A stretch of 64,000 nt of DNA from the NCBI RefSeq assembly GCF_017583045.1, contig NZ_JAGFBF010000005.1:992001-1056000 (forward strand), in the 5' to 3' direction. This stretch comes from Leucobacter tardus. GTDB lineage: Bacteria; Actinomycetota; Actinomycetes; Actinomycetales; Microbacteriaceae. A program made the translations under genes and the position numbers. The notes below the pieces were generated by a model. The model did no database searches. It saw only the letters and a program-made list of their open reading frames with translations, and had not been told where the DNA came from. Numbering within the stretch: position 1 is the stretch's first letter; each line of letters opens with the position of its first letter. Below, piece after piece: positions 51,443 to 60,111 of this stretch.

Positions 51443-52370
51443 TGTTCGCCCCAAATGGACGCGTGGGCACGAACGAGGCCCCAGCTTCGGTAAGGGCCTC
51501 TTCGGAGATAGGCATGTCGTTCCCGTACGCGTTGAGAACGAGGTCAGGCACGAACCGTTGCCTGAGGTCAGAGTAGGTAGCGCCCCACTCTCGTTCAGCG
51601 TTGGGTCCAAGCAGTCGTGCAGCTTCGTCGATTGCGATCGGGGCGATACCTGTACCGGTGAGAGCTTGGGTGAGGACATGCGCTCGCTGTTCCTCAGATG
51701 GGCGTTCGAAAGCAAATACATGAGCAGCGCGTCGCGCTATGGCGGGATCGAGCGCATCGGACCGGTTAGTGCACAAAATGGTGAGGACGGGGAGTTTGTC
51801 TCGGCGAAGAGAGTCAATGGCACGGATGAGTGCGTTGACGCCAGCACGATCCTCGTGGTGCATCTGCGCAAGCTCACGAGACTGTGCAATGGCATCGGCT
51901 TCGTCGATGAGGAGGATCGCGGCGCTGCGGATCTTTCCGTTGCTATCGCGTGCTTGGCCAAGCGAGGACCTGACATGCTCGAAAGCTTGGGTGATGAGGG
52001 TGCTCATCTCGCCAACAAGGCCTCGCCCGCGCGCGTTCAGGCTGAGAGGGTACAAGGTGAGCATCGGAAGATTCAGGGAGCGGGCAATTGGATCCCCGAC
52101 TGACTCGGCAAGTTCAGTCTTGCCCGTTCCTACGTCTCCAGCGAGGACGATGAGGGGCGTGCGTTCTTCGACAGCGTGAACGGCGTTGAGGGCGGATCCG
52201 TGATGTTTCACGCTCCATCGTTCAAGCACTTCGGGGTTAATCAGGACACTCGCTTCGTTGACCAGTCGTTGTTTGATCTGGTCGATGCCGACGAGGGCGT
52301 CAAAACGCTGTAGGGCTGCTGAGTCTGGGTATTCGAGAACGTTGCCGAAGAGTTCGCTGTTGGCGGTCAT
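51435..52370 (-). CDS. TRIP13/Pch2-like AAA+ ATPase of CBASS
   Basis: This 311-residue AAA+ protein has Walker A GDVGTGKT (78-85), Walker B ILLIDEADA (152-160), sensor-1 CTNRSDALD and arginine-finger-like ARRAA. In type III CBASS this ATPase (Cap6/TRIP13-like) unfolds the HORMA partner and resets cyclase activation. Its ATG overlaps the HORMA stop (ATGA). Confidence 0.87.
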   Translation of the reverse strand: MTANSELFGNVLEYPDSAALQRFDALVGIDQIKQRLVNEASVLINPEVLERWSVKHHGSALNAVHAVEERTPLIVLAGDVGTGKTELAESVGDPIARSLNLPMLTLYPLSLNARGRGLVGEMSTLITQAFEHVRSSLGQARDSNGKIRSAAILLIDEADAIAQSRELAQMHHEDRAGVNALIRAIDSLRRDKLPVLTILCTNRSDALDPAIARRAAHVFAFERPSEEQRAHVLTQALTGTGIAPIAIDEAARLLGPNAEREWGATYSDLRQRFVPDLVLNAYGNDMPISEEALTEAGASFVPTRPFGANNG

Positions 52371-52879
52371 GATGGGCGGAAAGTCTTTCGTTCGATTGCA
52401 ACGCCAGCGCTGCTATAGGTTCGGTCGGTATGCCAGTGTCCGCTTCCGTCGCTAGGGAGGTTGCCGGTGCTCCGATTGATCGGGTGTTTTGCTCTAACTG
52501 CACTCTGTTCGGTGGAGATGAGATCGAACCATGCTTGGCTGTAGGACATGAAGTTGAAATGTGTCGCACCGGCAACGTTGGCTCGTGCGTAGATTCCGCC
52601 GCTGCGGTCATCGGTGCCGCCGACCAGATCTCCGCTTGCGTTGACGCGGTATTGCCAGGAGATGATGCGTTGGTCATTCTTCTTGAATCCGAACTCGTAT
52701 TCCTTCACGTACCCACCGGCGAGCATCACAATGAGCTCTTCTTGGTAGTTCGCGATCTGTGCTTCGGAGGGCTCGCCATAGAAGTTTCGACATTGGTACA
52801 TGTCGCTGACGACCTTGGATGCAAGGTGTTTGGCATGGGTAAGTGTGAACGTTTGGCTGGTGGAGTAGGAACTAGTCAT
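52367..52879 (-). CDS. Bacterial HORMA-domain protein of CBASS
   Basis: This 170-residue protein matches the bacterial HORMA pattern from TFTLTHAKHLASKVVSDMYQ through FYGEPSEAQIANYQEELIVM and GYVKEYEFGFKK. It ends with a C-terminal safety-belt segment around YSSAGVAIERKTF. HORMA proteins bind a peptide signal and activate the CD-NTase; a TRIP13-like ATPase opposes them. It lies 6 bp after the CD-NTase stop and overlaps the ATPase start. Confidence 0.85.
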   Translation of the reverse strand: MTSSYSTSQTFTLTHAKHLASKVVSDMYQCRNFYGEPSEAQIANYQEELIVMLAGGYVKEYEFGFKKNDQRIISWQYRVNASGDLVGGTDDRSGGIYARANVAGATHFNFMSYSQAWFDLISTEQSAVRAKHPINRSTGNLPSDGSGHWHTDRTYSSAGVAIERKTFRPS

Positions 52880-52885
52880 TGTCGT

Positions 52886-53845
52886 TTATCCCTTGAAGGT
52901 GGGGCCGAGGAGTTCTTGCCAGTCATCGACCGCGCGACCTTTGGTCGTTGCAAAACGGGCATCGGTAAGAGCGTCATACGCGGACCCAGCTGCGTCGAGA
53001 ATCTTGTCTCGTCCGAAGCTGTCGTACCGGCTCGCAACGTTGTTCTCTGAGTTCACGGGATCGAGAATCTCAATGGGATCAGATCCGCGAGTCGGGAACG
53101 TGGACGTATAGTCGGTAAACGTAATCTGTTTTTCGAGCCCAGTTTTCACAATCCACTCAAAGAAGGTTTCTAGGGCTTTCGGGTAATCGGTAAGCTGCAC
53201 GCCTTCATCTGCGAGGTGCGCCCAGATTAGCTCGATCATGAAGGACTTGAATTTGAAGTCGGGATCGGTTCGCGTGACGACCTGACGCTTCCACCACTTG
53301 GTTATACGGATGAGCTCTAGAAACTCCAGGCCATACGTCTTGCGCCGGTTGGCGATGAAGTCGAGGTGAAGACGTGTACTCGTCTTCAGCCTGTCTCCGG
53401 TGTACTTCTTGATGAGATAGCCCACATCGTTGGCTTCGCCTTCATGAAGCACGGGAACAACATCGACGTCGAGGCCAGATCCTAGATAGTGAACAGTGAC
53501 ACAGTGGGTCTGTTCTTCGAACTGATCACGATCCATGTTGGTGGTGGCTTCGTACAGACGATCCGCCAGCCACGGGACGAGTTCTGAATCGTTTTCCGGG
53601 GCTTCTGCCGCTTTGACATATACTGCGAGATCGAGATCGTTGACGCTCTTAAGCGCAGTGCTCTTTGCAACGCTCCCGGCGTGGAGGCTCTTGACGAGGC
53701 CGTATGCAGGATCGGCGGCGATCTTTGCGGCAAGGCGATCTCGGAGTCCGTTCACCTGACCACGGTGCTTGACCGCATCAGTATGTGGCAGATTGATTCG
53801 CTCAGCCGCGAAGGCAGCGATCGGCGCGTGGGTAATTTCTGTCAT
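52886..53845 (-). CDS. CD-NTase (cGAS/DncV-like nucleotidyltransferase), CBASS cyclase
   Basis: This 319-residue protein has the polymerase-beta-like active site GSVAKSTALKSVNDLDLAVYV (Gly57-Ser58, Asp70, Asp72) and the third acidic site in GSGLDVDVVPV (Asp126/Asp128). Later helices include LIRITKWWKRQVV. It makes cyclic oligonucleotide signals that activate the TIR-SAVED effector. The order cyclase-HORMA-TRIP13-effector defines type III CBASS. GAGGAAG precedes the ATG at 53843-53845. Confidence 0.88.
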   Translation of the reverse strand: MTEITHAPIAAFAAERINLPHTDAVKHRGQVNGLRDRLAAKIAADPAYGLVKSLHAGSVAKSTALKSVNDLDLAVYVKAAEAPENDSELVPWLADRLYEATTNMDRDQFEEQTHCVTVHYLGSGLDVDVVPVLHEGEANDVGYLIKKYTGDRLKTSTRLHLDFIANRRKTYGLEFLELIRITKWWKRQVVTRTDPDFKFKSFMIELIWAHLADEGVQLTDYPKALETFFEWIVKTGLEKQITFTDYTSTFPTRGSDPIEILDPVNSENNVASRYDSFGRDKILDAAGSAYDALTDARFATTKGRAVDDWQELLGPTFKG

Positions 53846-54039
53846 TACTTCCTCTTGAGTTCTGGTGGTTTATGGCGGGTTCATATGGTGCCGTTTCCGA
53901 CGGGGCGGACAAAGATGCTCGGGTTGCGATGCCAGGGTATGTTGATGCACCGACATTGATGAACGAACACCCGTAGAGAGACAAGCGCCAAGCTCTTCGC
54001 ATTCGCCCCTGGTAGCGCATCTCTGTCACGACCATCGGT

Positions 54040-54636
54040 TCACTCCCCTTGCAACAGATCCACGAGGATCGGCATCGCGGAGGACGGATCGGGTCCTCGA
54101 CGACCTGAGCGCATCTCAGGGTCGACAGCCCGAGCCGTGCCGCACGCGTCATACACCTGGTGGAACGGGAAGGACTGCGAGAGAATCTTGCCCTTGACGA
54201 GGCCCAGTTTGGTGACCACGTCGTCGAGCTGGGCCGAGTTCAGAGCCGAGCGTTTGTCTTCGGCGTGCCATCGTAACCAGGCCTCGAACTTGAGATTCGA
54301 GATCAGTAACCAGATCCCCTCTCGTTCAGCAAGCTGAATAGCAGCAGGTAACGTCTGGTGTTCATCGACGTCGACCAAGCACACGCAATCGTCGTACCCC
54401 TCTTTGTCGTTTTGCACTGCTTCGTCCCGCTTCTCGACGCACTTCTGGACGACCTTCAACGGATCCTTACCCACAGCAACTCGCTTGACGAAAGCCGTCG
54501 CGCCCTTGCTCCGCAAGTGGCGGTTCAATCCCTCGACATACTGGGGCTCGGTGCGAGTTCCTTCCGTAACGACAAGGATGCGCCGCGCATGTTGCCGATG
54601 CGGCCTGGTAGGGCGTCGACGCCGTCCGCCCGCCAC
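54040..54636 (-). CDS. rloB: RloB-like TOPRIM protein (AbiLii-like)
   Basis: This 198-residue protein has a basic N-terminal tail, then the TOPRIM-like pattern ILVVTEGTRTEPQYVEGL (Glu) and DDCVCLVDVDEHQ (DxD). FEAWLRWH follows, as in RloB proteins. GTG at 54634-54636 overlaps the upstream TAG by one base. RloB is found with RloA-type ATPases in restriction or abortive-infection loci, and the lactococcal AbiL pair has this architecture. Nuclease activity is inferred. Confidence 0.82.
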   Translation of the reverse strand: MAGGRRRRPTRPHRQHARRILVVTEGTRTEPQYVEGLNRHLRSKGATAFVKRVAVGKDPLKVVQKCVEKRDEAVQNDKEGYDDCVCLVDVDEHQTLPAAIQLAEREGIWLLISNLKFEAWLRWHAEDKRSALNSAQLDDVVTKLGLVKGKILSQSFPFHQVYDACGTARAVDPEMRSGRRGPDPSSAMPILVDLLQGE

Positions 54637-55982
54637 TATTGCTGCACCTCTCCGGTATCAACGAGCGTGGCGAACAGGCTCGGTGAGAGCCTCGGGGTTC
54701 CGCCGTATCGTCCCGTGAGGTAGCGCTTTGCAACGTTGGCGTCGGGGTGCTTGGGAAAGTCGGCCAGGCAGGCCAGCTCGGTCACTCCTTCGTTGGTTTT
54801 GTCAGTAAGCCAGATCTGTTCGGGTTCCAGGCGGACTTCGCTCAATGGTGAGAGGACGTAGGACTCGTGGCTGGTGAAGATGAGCTGCGCGTGGTGTGCG
54901 TTGACGAGGGCGTCTGCGAACGCGCCGAGGAGCACCTCTAGCAGATGTGGGTGCAGGCTTGCGTCGATTTCATCGACCAAGAGCAGCCCACCTCCACGGA
55001 GTGCTTCTAGCGCAGGTACTGCGATCGCGAGCCAGGCGATGGTTCCGTCGCTCTCCTCTTCTACTGAGAATGGGGGGCAGTCGTCAGCGGTTCCCTGGTG
55101 GGTGAAGAGAAGACGCCGTACAACCTGTTCGAGTTCCTCGGCTTCAAGTTCCTCTTGCTCTTCGTCTCCATCCTCCTGGCCCTCAGCACTAGCGTCCTTG
55201 TCGTCCTCTTCGCGCAAGTCGCGTTCAAACCGACGGACCGCCCGGCGGATCCGTTCCGGAATGTTTGTCTCCTCGATGTCGACCTTCATGACACCGATAT
55301 CCGCGACCTGAAGCAGCGCTTCGAGGTCAGCGAATGTAACGTCGCCATCTGCCAGCGAGTCCGCGAGGCTCGCCAAACGTGCGGTGCGGTGCGAGTCCTT
55401 CACTAGGACCATGTCAAAACTCTCAACCAAGTCACGAGCAAAGGCATGGATTGGTGAGTCTTTCAGCAGGAGCGCGCGGCTGAGGACGAGTTCTCGGGGC
55501 GTCACCTCGATCTTGGAGCCAAGGCTCTGATGGAAGGTAAGCACGTTCTCTTCGCGATCGCGCTCCAGCAGGGTGCGCCAACGCGAGCTAGGAACGTCAC
55601 GTAGCCACTCGCGTTTGATTCCGTCCCGATCGACCTCGAAGCCGTACACGTAACGGCGTCCGTCATGGACAAGATCAAGCTCATAGAGGCTCGTTGAAGT
55701 CTGCGAGCTCCCGTCAAGCTTGAACGGTGCCCGCCGCATGGACTTCGCCTCCTGCCACACAGTGGCAGAGTGCCTGACCGCAGTGAAGGCGTAACGGAAC
55801 GCGTCGAGGACAGCGGACTTACCGGTTGCGTTGCCCCCGAAGATCCCAGCGAGCGGGTAGCTCACCGCACTCCAGTTGCCATCCTTCGGCTGGAGCGTCT
55901 TCAGCGCAGGCCGCGTGAGGTCGACCGCGACCTCGTCGCAGATGCTCTTGTGGTTGCGCACGGTGAAGCTCAGCAGGATCAT
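54636..55982 (-). CDS. rloA: RloA-like AAA15/ABC-type ATPase (AbiLi-like)
   Basis: This 448-residue ATPase has Walker A GIFGGNATGKS (about 41-51), Walker B GGLLLVDEIDASLHPHLL and switch-like LIFTSHE. An acidic stretch (EEDDKDASAEGQEDGDEEQE) interrupts the middle. It is the ABC/OLD-like ATPase of a RloAB/AbiL-type toxin or abortive-infection pair; the ATPase senses infection and controls the TOPRIM partner (established for related PARIS/OLD systems, inferred here). The ATG at 55980-55982 is chosen because the family starts with MILLSFxVxNxKS. Confidence 0.85.
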   Translation of the reverse strand: MILLSFTVRNHKSICDEVAVDLTRPALKTLQPKDGNWSAVSYPLAGIFGGNATGKSAVLDAFRYAFTAVRHSATVWQEAKSMRRAPFKLDGSSQTSTSLYELDLVHDGRRYVYGFEVDRDGIKREWLRDVPSSRWRTLLERDREENVLTFHQSLGSKIEVTPRELVLSRALLLKDSPIHAFARDLVESFDMVLVKDSHRTARLASLADSLADGDVTFADLEALLQVADIGVMKVDIEETNIPERIRRAVRRFERDLREEDDKDASAEGQEDGDEEQEELEAEELEQVVRRLLFTHQGTADDCPPFSVEEESDGTIAWLAIAVPALEALRGGGLLLVDEIDASLHPHLLEVLLGAFADALVNAHHAQLIFTSHESYVLSPLSEVRLEPEQIWLTDKTNEGVTELACLADFPKHPDANVAKRYLTGRYGGTPRLSPSLFATLVDTGEVQQ

Positions 55983-56001
55983 GTAGTCATGATAGCACTG
56001 A

Positions 56002-56016
56002 ACAATGTGTATTGTA
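56002..56016 (-). promoter_or_regulatory. Candidate promoter -10 within an inverted repeat upstream of rloA-like gene
   Basis: ACAAT-GTGT-ATTGT (56002-56015) is a perfect inverted repeat overlapping a minus-strand TACAAT -10 box (complement of 56011-56016), 29 nt before the ATG. A regulator bound here would block transcription (inference). Confidence 0.45.
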
Positions 56017-56155
56017 CGTTTTTCGAGCAAACAGGGGTGCTCAGCACGTCTGCTCGGGTCTTAGTGCCTCACTGAGGGCGTGCTCGTGGCCGGTTACATG
56101 ACCAATCATCGTGACCCGTCGGCCTTGTACGGGCTGCCTCGGCCCGCCGAAGTCG

Positions 56156-56202
56156 CCTCCTAACTCTCTACAGATGACACCCATCTGTAGAGAGTTAGGA
56201 GG
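56156..56202. repeat. Perfect 20-bp inverted repeat with 7-nt loop
   Basis: CCTCCTAACTCTCTACAGAT (56156-56175) is exactly complementary to 56183-56202. It lies 28 nt beyond the integrase stop and about 175 nt upstream of the rloA-like start. No T-tract follows on the minus strand. Confidence 0.8.
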
Positions 56203-56230
56203 GCAAAGAACCGACTGCCCCCAGCCGCCC

Positions 56231-57150
56231 TCAGCCAGCCTTCCCGAACGCCTGCTCCAGAAACTCTGCTGTGATCGGGTTCACGGTCTCGTTGCGGCGG
56301 ATGTAGTGCTCACGCGTGATCGAGGGGTCGCTGTGGCCGAGGAGTTCGGAGGCTAGCTGCAGTCCCCCGATCTCGTTGATCGCGGTCGCAGCGGTCCGCC
56401 GGAACCTATGCGGGGTCACGTCCGCGACCCCGGCCTTGTCCATCACGTCCCTGAGCTGCCTGCGGACGTTGTTGGTCGTGTGTGGCGTCCCGACGCGGGT
56501 CGCGAACAGCAGTGCGTCCGGGTGCGTGAAGCGGATCTTCTTGAGGCGCGCCTTGATCGCCCGTAGCGCGAATCCAGGAAGCGCGACTCGGCGAACAGAG
56601 CGGGCCGTCTTGGGGTGATCTTGTCGATGGGTGGGCGCACCTTTGCGGCTCACGATCGTTCCCGAGATCCGCACGGATGGGATCGGAGCGTCCAGGTCGA
56701 GGTCTCTCAGTCGGATCGCGAGGAGCTCTCCGATGCGGGCGGAGGTTCCGAGCATGACTTCGACGATCTGCCCGAGTTGCCCGTCGGGTTTCGGGCCTCC
56801 ACTGATCGGGCGCTGCTCCCACGCACTGATGCCAGTGCGGATGGCTTTGAGCTCATCCCAGGTGAACACGTCCGGGGTGCGTGCGGGGCGGCGGAGCCGG
56901 GAGACGTGATCCATCGGGTTGCGCGGGATGATCTCGTTGCGTACCGCGAGCGAGAGGGCGAGTCGAAGAACGACTCGGGCTTGGCGCGCGCGGTTGTAGC
57001 TCTTCTTCGCGAGTTGTTTGAGGAAGTAGTCGCAACGGGCCACACCGATCTCGCGAAGTGTGACCTCTTTGAAGAACGGCAGGACAAGGGTGCGCATGTT
57101 CCGCTCGTACAGCAGCCTGGTCTTCGCCGTGTTCTCCGTCGCCACACCCA
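56231..57150 (-). pseudogene. Tyrosine recombinase/integrase lacking its N-terminal region
   Basis: The readable part covers the core-binding domain (TENTAKTRLLYERNMRTL onward) and the full catalytic domain. It has Arg in TSARIGELLAIRLRDL, HRFRR (His-x-x-Arg), LLGHSDPS and the Tyr in REHYIRR. The usual arm-binding N-terminus is missing, and upstream of about 57150 the frame passes into sequence antisense to the neighbouring recombinase. The catalytic residues are intact, so a shortened product could be active if a start exists. It lies just inside the tRNA-Pro end. Confidence 0.75.
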
Positions 57151-57165
57151 GATCACCGTCGACGG

Positions 57166-58087
57166 CTACAAGCTCGGTCTTAGCCTCCGCGTACTCCCCG
57201 CGCTGGGACATTCGCCGTTGTCGCAGATCAAGGCCGGGATGATCGACCGCACCATCGACCAGTGGGAGACCCAGCACTCCGCGTCAACAGTCAAGAACAC
57301 CATCGCACCCCTCGTCCGCGTTCTCGATGAAGCCGTCCGCGACGACCTCCTACCCACCAACCCCGCCCGCAACCGCTCCCGGCGCTCTCTCGGTAAATCA
57401 GCCCTCGATCTCAAAGATAACGACCTCTCGCCACGCGTGCACGCGCTCAAAGACCTCGCGACCCTCACGACTCTGGCGGATGGATGCGGAGAGGTGCATC
57501 AGAGCTATTCCGACTTCGTCATGCTCGGCGCCCTCCTCGCCGCGCGAGGCTCCGAAATCTCAGGCCTCCAAGTCGGCGACATCGACTGGGATCAACGCAT
57601 CGTCACGATCCGCCGCCAGACCTACCCCGGCGCTGGCGGCCTCGTCACCAAACAAACCAAGGGCCGCGACATCCGCCACGTCCCCATCCTGCAAGCCCCA
57701 ATACCCGCACTGGAACGCCTCACCCGCGACCGTGAGTCCGACGAGCGGCTCCTGACCGGTCCCCGCGTTGGGGTGCTCACCACAGCGTCCGTGCGGGATG
57801 CGACGAAGTGGGATCAGCTCGTCACCGAGCTTGAGCTACCCAGCCTCACCCGGCACGGACTCCGTCAAACCGGAGCGACCTGGCTCGCCAACGCAGGCAT
57901 CCCGCTCCATGTTCTCCAAGGCATCCTCGGCCACAAATCGAACGAGACGACCCGCGGCTACCTCCACCCCGACAGCAGGCACCTCACCAACGCTGCCGCA
58001 CGCGCCAACGCGTTCCTCGACGGACACGAAAACTCCGAGCGCGAGAGCCCCGCAACGTTCAGTCGAGCGACGCCACCTCGGCGCTGA
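57166..58087 (+). pseudogene. Second tyrosine recombinase, N-terminally truncated, head-to-head with the first
   Basis: Homology starts in the core-binding domain (YKLGLSLRVLPALGHSPLSQIK) and runs through the catalytic domain: Arg in LAARGSEISGLQVGDID, LTRHGLRQTGATWL (His-x-x-Arg), VLQGILGHKSNE and the Tyr in TTRGYLHPD. The open frame continues leftward only through the antisense of the other recombinase, so the native 5' end is gone. Its stop lies 190 bp from the right attachment site, the usual position of the island integrase. Confidence 0.75.
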
Positions 58088-58119
58088 AAAGGCTGCCGAT
58101 CACAGCCTATAACGGGCTC

Positions 58120-58143
58120 CAGGTCCCGGACAGGTCCCGGCTC
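58120..58143 (+). repeat. Right copy of the paired CAGGTCCCGG element
   Basis: This 24-bp block matches 44788-44811 with one mismatch and in the same orientation. It lies 134 bp inside the right attachment site. Confidence 0.6.
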
Positions 58144-58239
58144 GTCGCAACGGTCGCAATCGACGCGTCCCGGAAGGCATTAGCACCCGCGGGCGGATGC
58201 TTCCAAAAACCCTCCGAAAAGAACAGCAGAAACGACGAA

Positions 58240-58276
58240 GCCCAGGTGAGAAACCTGCTCTCACCTGGGCTTTTTT
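58240..58276 (+). terminator. Rho-independent terminator at the right end of the island
   Basis: GCCCAGGTGAGA (58240-58251) and TCTCACCTGGGC (58259-58270) form a perfect 12-bp stem with a 7-nt loop, followed by TTTTTT on the plus strand. It terminates rightward transcription from the recombinase. On the other strand it follows tRNA-Pro directly. Confidence 0.85.
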
Positions 58277-58351
<75 letters not shown>

Positions 58352-58448
58352 CGATGCTTCGAAAACGTCTCGAGGCAACCCCTCCATATTAGTCACATTT
58401 CGAGGCCCGCGCGAATCCGGGTCGCGGCACGGAGATTCGCAAAGAGAA

Positions 58449-58886
58449 TCAGTACGGCTGCACCTCGAAGAGGTTCGGTTCGGGGCCGCGCTCGAACTGG
58501 CGGCCCGTCACCTCGGTGGCCGTGATCCGCACGAAGTTCGTCTTCAGTGTCGGCACCATCGGGCGGAGCGGCAGCTGCTCGACCTCGGCAACCTCCGCGT
58601 CCGACTCAAGGCGCTGAGCCGTGCCGCGCACCACCACGCTCCACGCTTCCAACGCGTCGTAATCGTCGACCTCGAACAGCACCCGCTCGTTGATGGTGAG
58701 TTCCGCGAGCTTGCCGCCCTCCGCCGTGCGGAACACGATCGACTCCCCATCCACCACGTAGTTCACTGGGAAGATGTCGACCACGTCACCCACGCGCGTC
58801 ACGATGCGACCGAGATGCTGCGATCGCAATCGCTCCCAGCTCACCGCTGCGTCCAGATGTGCGACCGGCCCCTGTGCGTCTCCCAT
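58449..58886 (-). CDS. Pyridoxamine 5'-phosphate oxidase family protein
   Basis: This 145-residue split-barrel flavin or F420-binding-type protein has GRIVTRVGDVVDIFPVNYVVD, then SIVFRTAEGGKLAELT and VLFEVDDYD, as in the PPOX-like group. The length suits small actinobacterial flavin/deazaflavin-binding oxidoreductases. The ATG at 58884-58886 follows GAGGG. It lies 4 bp after the cysteine desulfurase stop and is probably the last gene of that operon. The substrate is unknown. Confidence 0.82.
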   Translation of the reverse strand: MGDAQGPVAHLDAAVSWERLRSQHLGRIVTRVGDVVDIFPVNYVVDGESIVFRTAEGGKLAELTINERVLFEVDDYDALEAWSVVVRGTAQRLESDAEVAEVEQLPLRPMVPTLKTNFVRITATEVTGRQFERGPEPNLFEVQPY

Positions 58887-58890
58887 GCCC

Positions 58891-60111
58891 TCATTCTCGC
58901 TCAGAACGAGCGGGAAGCACAGAGGCACCCACCTCGCGCACGACCACCTCGACGAGGCGATCCAGCAGAGTCACTGGCAGCGGTGCAGGCAGCGAGAACC
59001 GGATCGCCGTCCGTGCAAGTTCAGGTGGGACGCCGACCGCGAGCAGCACCGGCGACGGCTCATCGGATCCGGCAGCGCAGGCCGACCCCGACGACACTGC
59101 GAAGCCCGACGCGTCGAGCGCCACCAGCACCGACTCCCCACTCACACTGTCAATGACGAACGAGGCGTGCCCCGGCAGCCGCTCGGACGGGTCCCCCGTC
59201 AGCCGCGCACCAGGAACCCGATCAGCCACCCGAACGACCAGCGCGTCACGACTCGCCGCCAGCGCAACAGCCCGCGTTCCCACACCCTCCCGATGCAGGG
59301 CGGTGACGGCCGCAGCGAACCCGGCGATGCCGGCAACGTTCTCGGTGCCCGAGCGGGCCCCGCGCTCCTGACCGCCACCGTGCAGCAACGGTTCGATCGG
59401 GATCCCGGCGCACACCACCAGCGCCCCCACCCCCTGGGGGCCGCCGAACTTGTGCGAGGCCACCGACATGAGGTCGACGCCCGCACCCGGCCAGCCAAGA
59501 GCACCGAGCGACACCGGCAACGAGGCTGCCGCCTGCACGGCATCCGTGTGCAGCAGCGGCCGACCGCCACCTGCAGTACCCGATCCCGCAAACCGCTCAT
59601 CGAGTGCCGCACCGATCTCCGCCACCGGCTGCACGGTCCCGATCTCGGCGTTCGCGAGCCCGATGGACACGAGCGTCGTGTCGGGGCGCACCAGCGACAT
59701 CACACCACCAACCGTGACGCGGCCTCGGTCATTGACCGGCGCGAACGCTACTTCGAACCCGTGCACCCGCTCAAGAAAGCGGCACGACTCCAGCACCGAT
59801 AGGTGTTCCAGAGGCGTAGTCACAATGTGGCGACCCCGGGGGCTCGCCAGTGCGGCCCCGATCAGCGCGAGATTGTTGGCCTCGGTGCCACCGGAGGTGA
59901 AGACGATCTCACCCGGACGCACGCCGAGCGCTGCGGCGAGCGCCGCACGGGACTCGTCAACGACAGACCGCGCCCGGTGCCCGAAGGAGTGCACGCTCGA
60001 CGCGTTGCCCGGCCCGGCGTCCCAGACGGCGAGCATTGCCGTGCGTGCTTCTGGCCGCAATGGTGCCGTCGCCGAGGCATCGAGATACCCCGAGAAGGTC
60101 TCATCACTCAC
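58891..60111 (-). CDS. Cysteine desulfurase (NifS/IscS family) of the NAD operon
   Basis: This 406-residue PLP enzyme has the Lys221 Schiff base in SVASHKFGGPQG, TSGGTEANN, the cofactor His in TPLEHLSV, and the catalytic Cys345 in SGSACAAGS. GTG at 60109-60111 overlaps the nadC stop (GTGA). Placement in the nad operon suggests that it supplies sulfur for the 4Fe-4S cluster of NadA, as nifS does beside nad genes in Bacillus (inference). Confidence 0.9.
   Translation of the reverse strand: MSDETFSGYLDASATAPLRPEARTAMLAVWDAGPGNASSVHSFGHRARSVVDESRAALAAALGVRPGEIVFTSGGTEANNLALIGAALASPRGRHIVTTPLEHLSVLESCRFLERVHGFEVAFAPVNDRGRVTVGGVMSLVRPDTTLVSIGLANAEIGTVQPVAEIGAALDERFAGSGTAGGGRPLLHTDAVQAAASLPVSLGALGWPGAGVDLMSVASHKFGGPQGVGALVVCAGIPIEPLLHGGGQERGARSGTENVAGIAGFAAAVTALHREGVGTRAVALAASRDALVVRVADRVPGARLTGDPSERLPGHASFVIDSVSGESVLVALDASGFAVSSGSACAAGSDEPSPVLLAVGVPPELARTAIRFSLPAPLPVTLLDRLVEVVVREVGASVLPARSERE

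Noticed and set aside
52886..53845. Housekeeping nucleotidyltransferase (poly(A) polymerase or CCA enzyme)
   Set aside because: The HORMA, TRIP13-like and TIR-SAVED neighbours and the GS...DLD pattern fit a CD-NTase; no RNA-binding domains are present.
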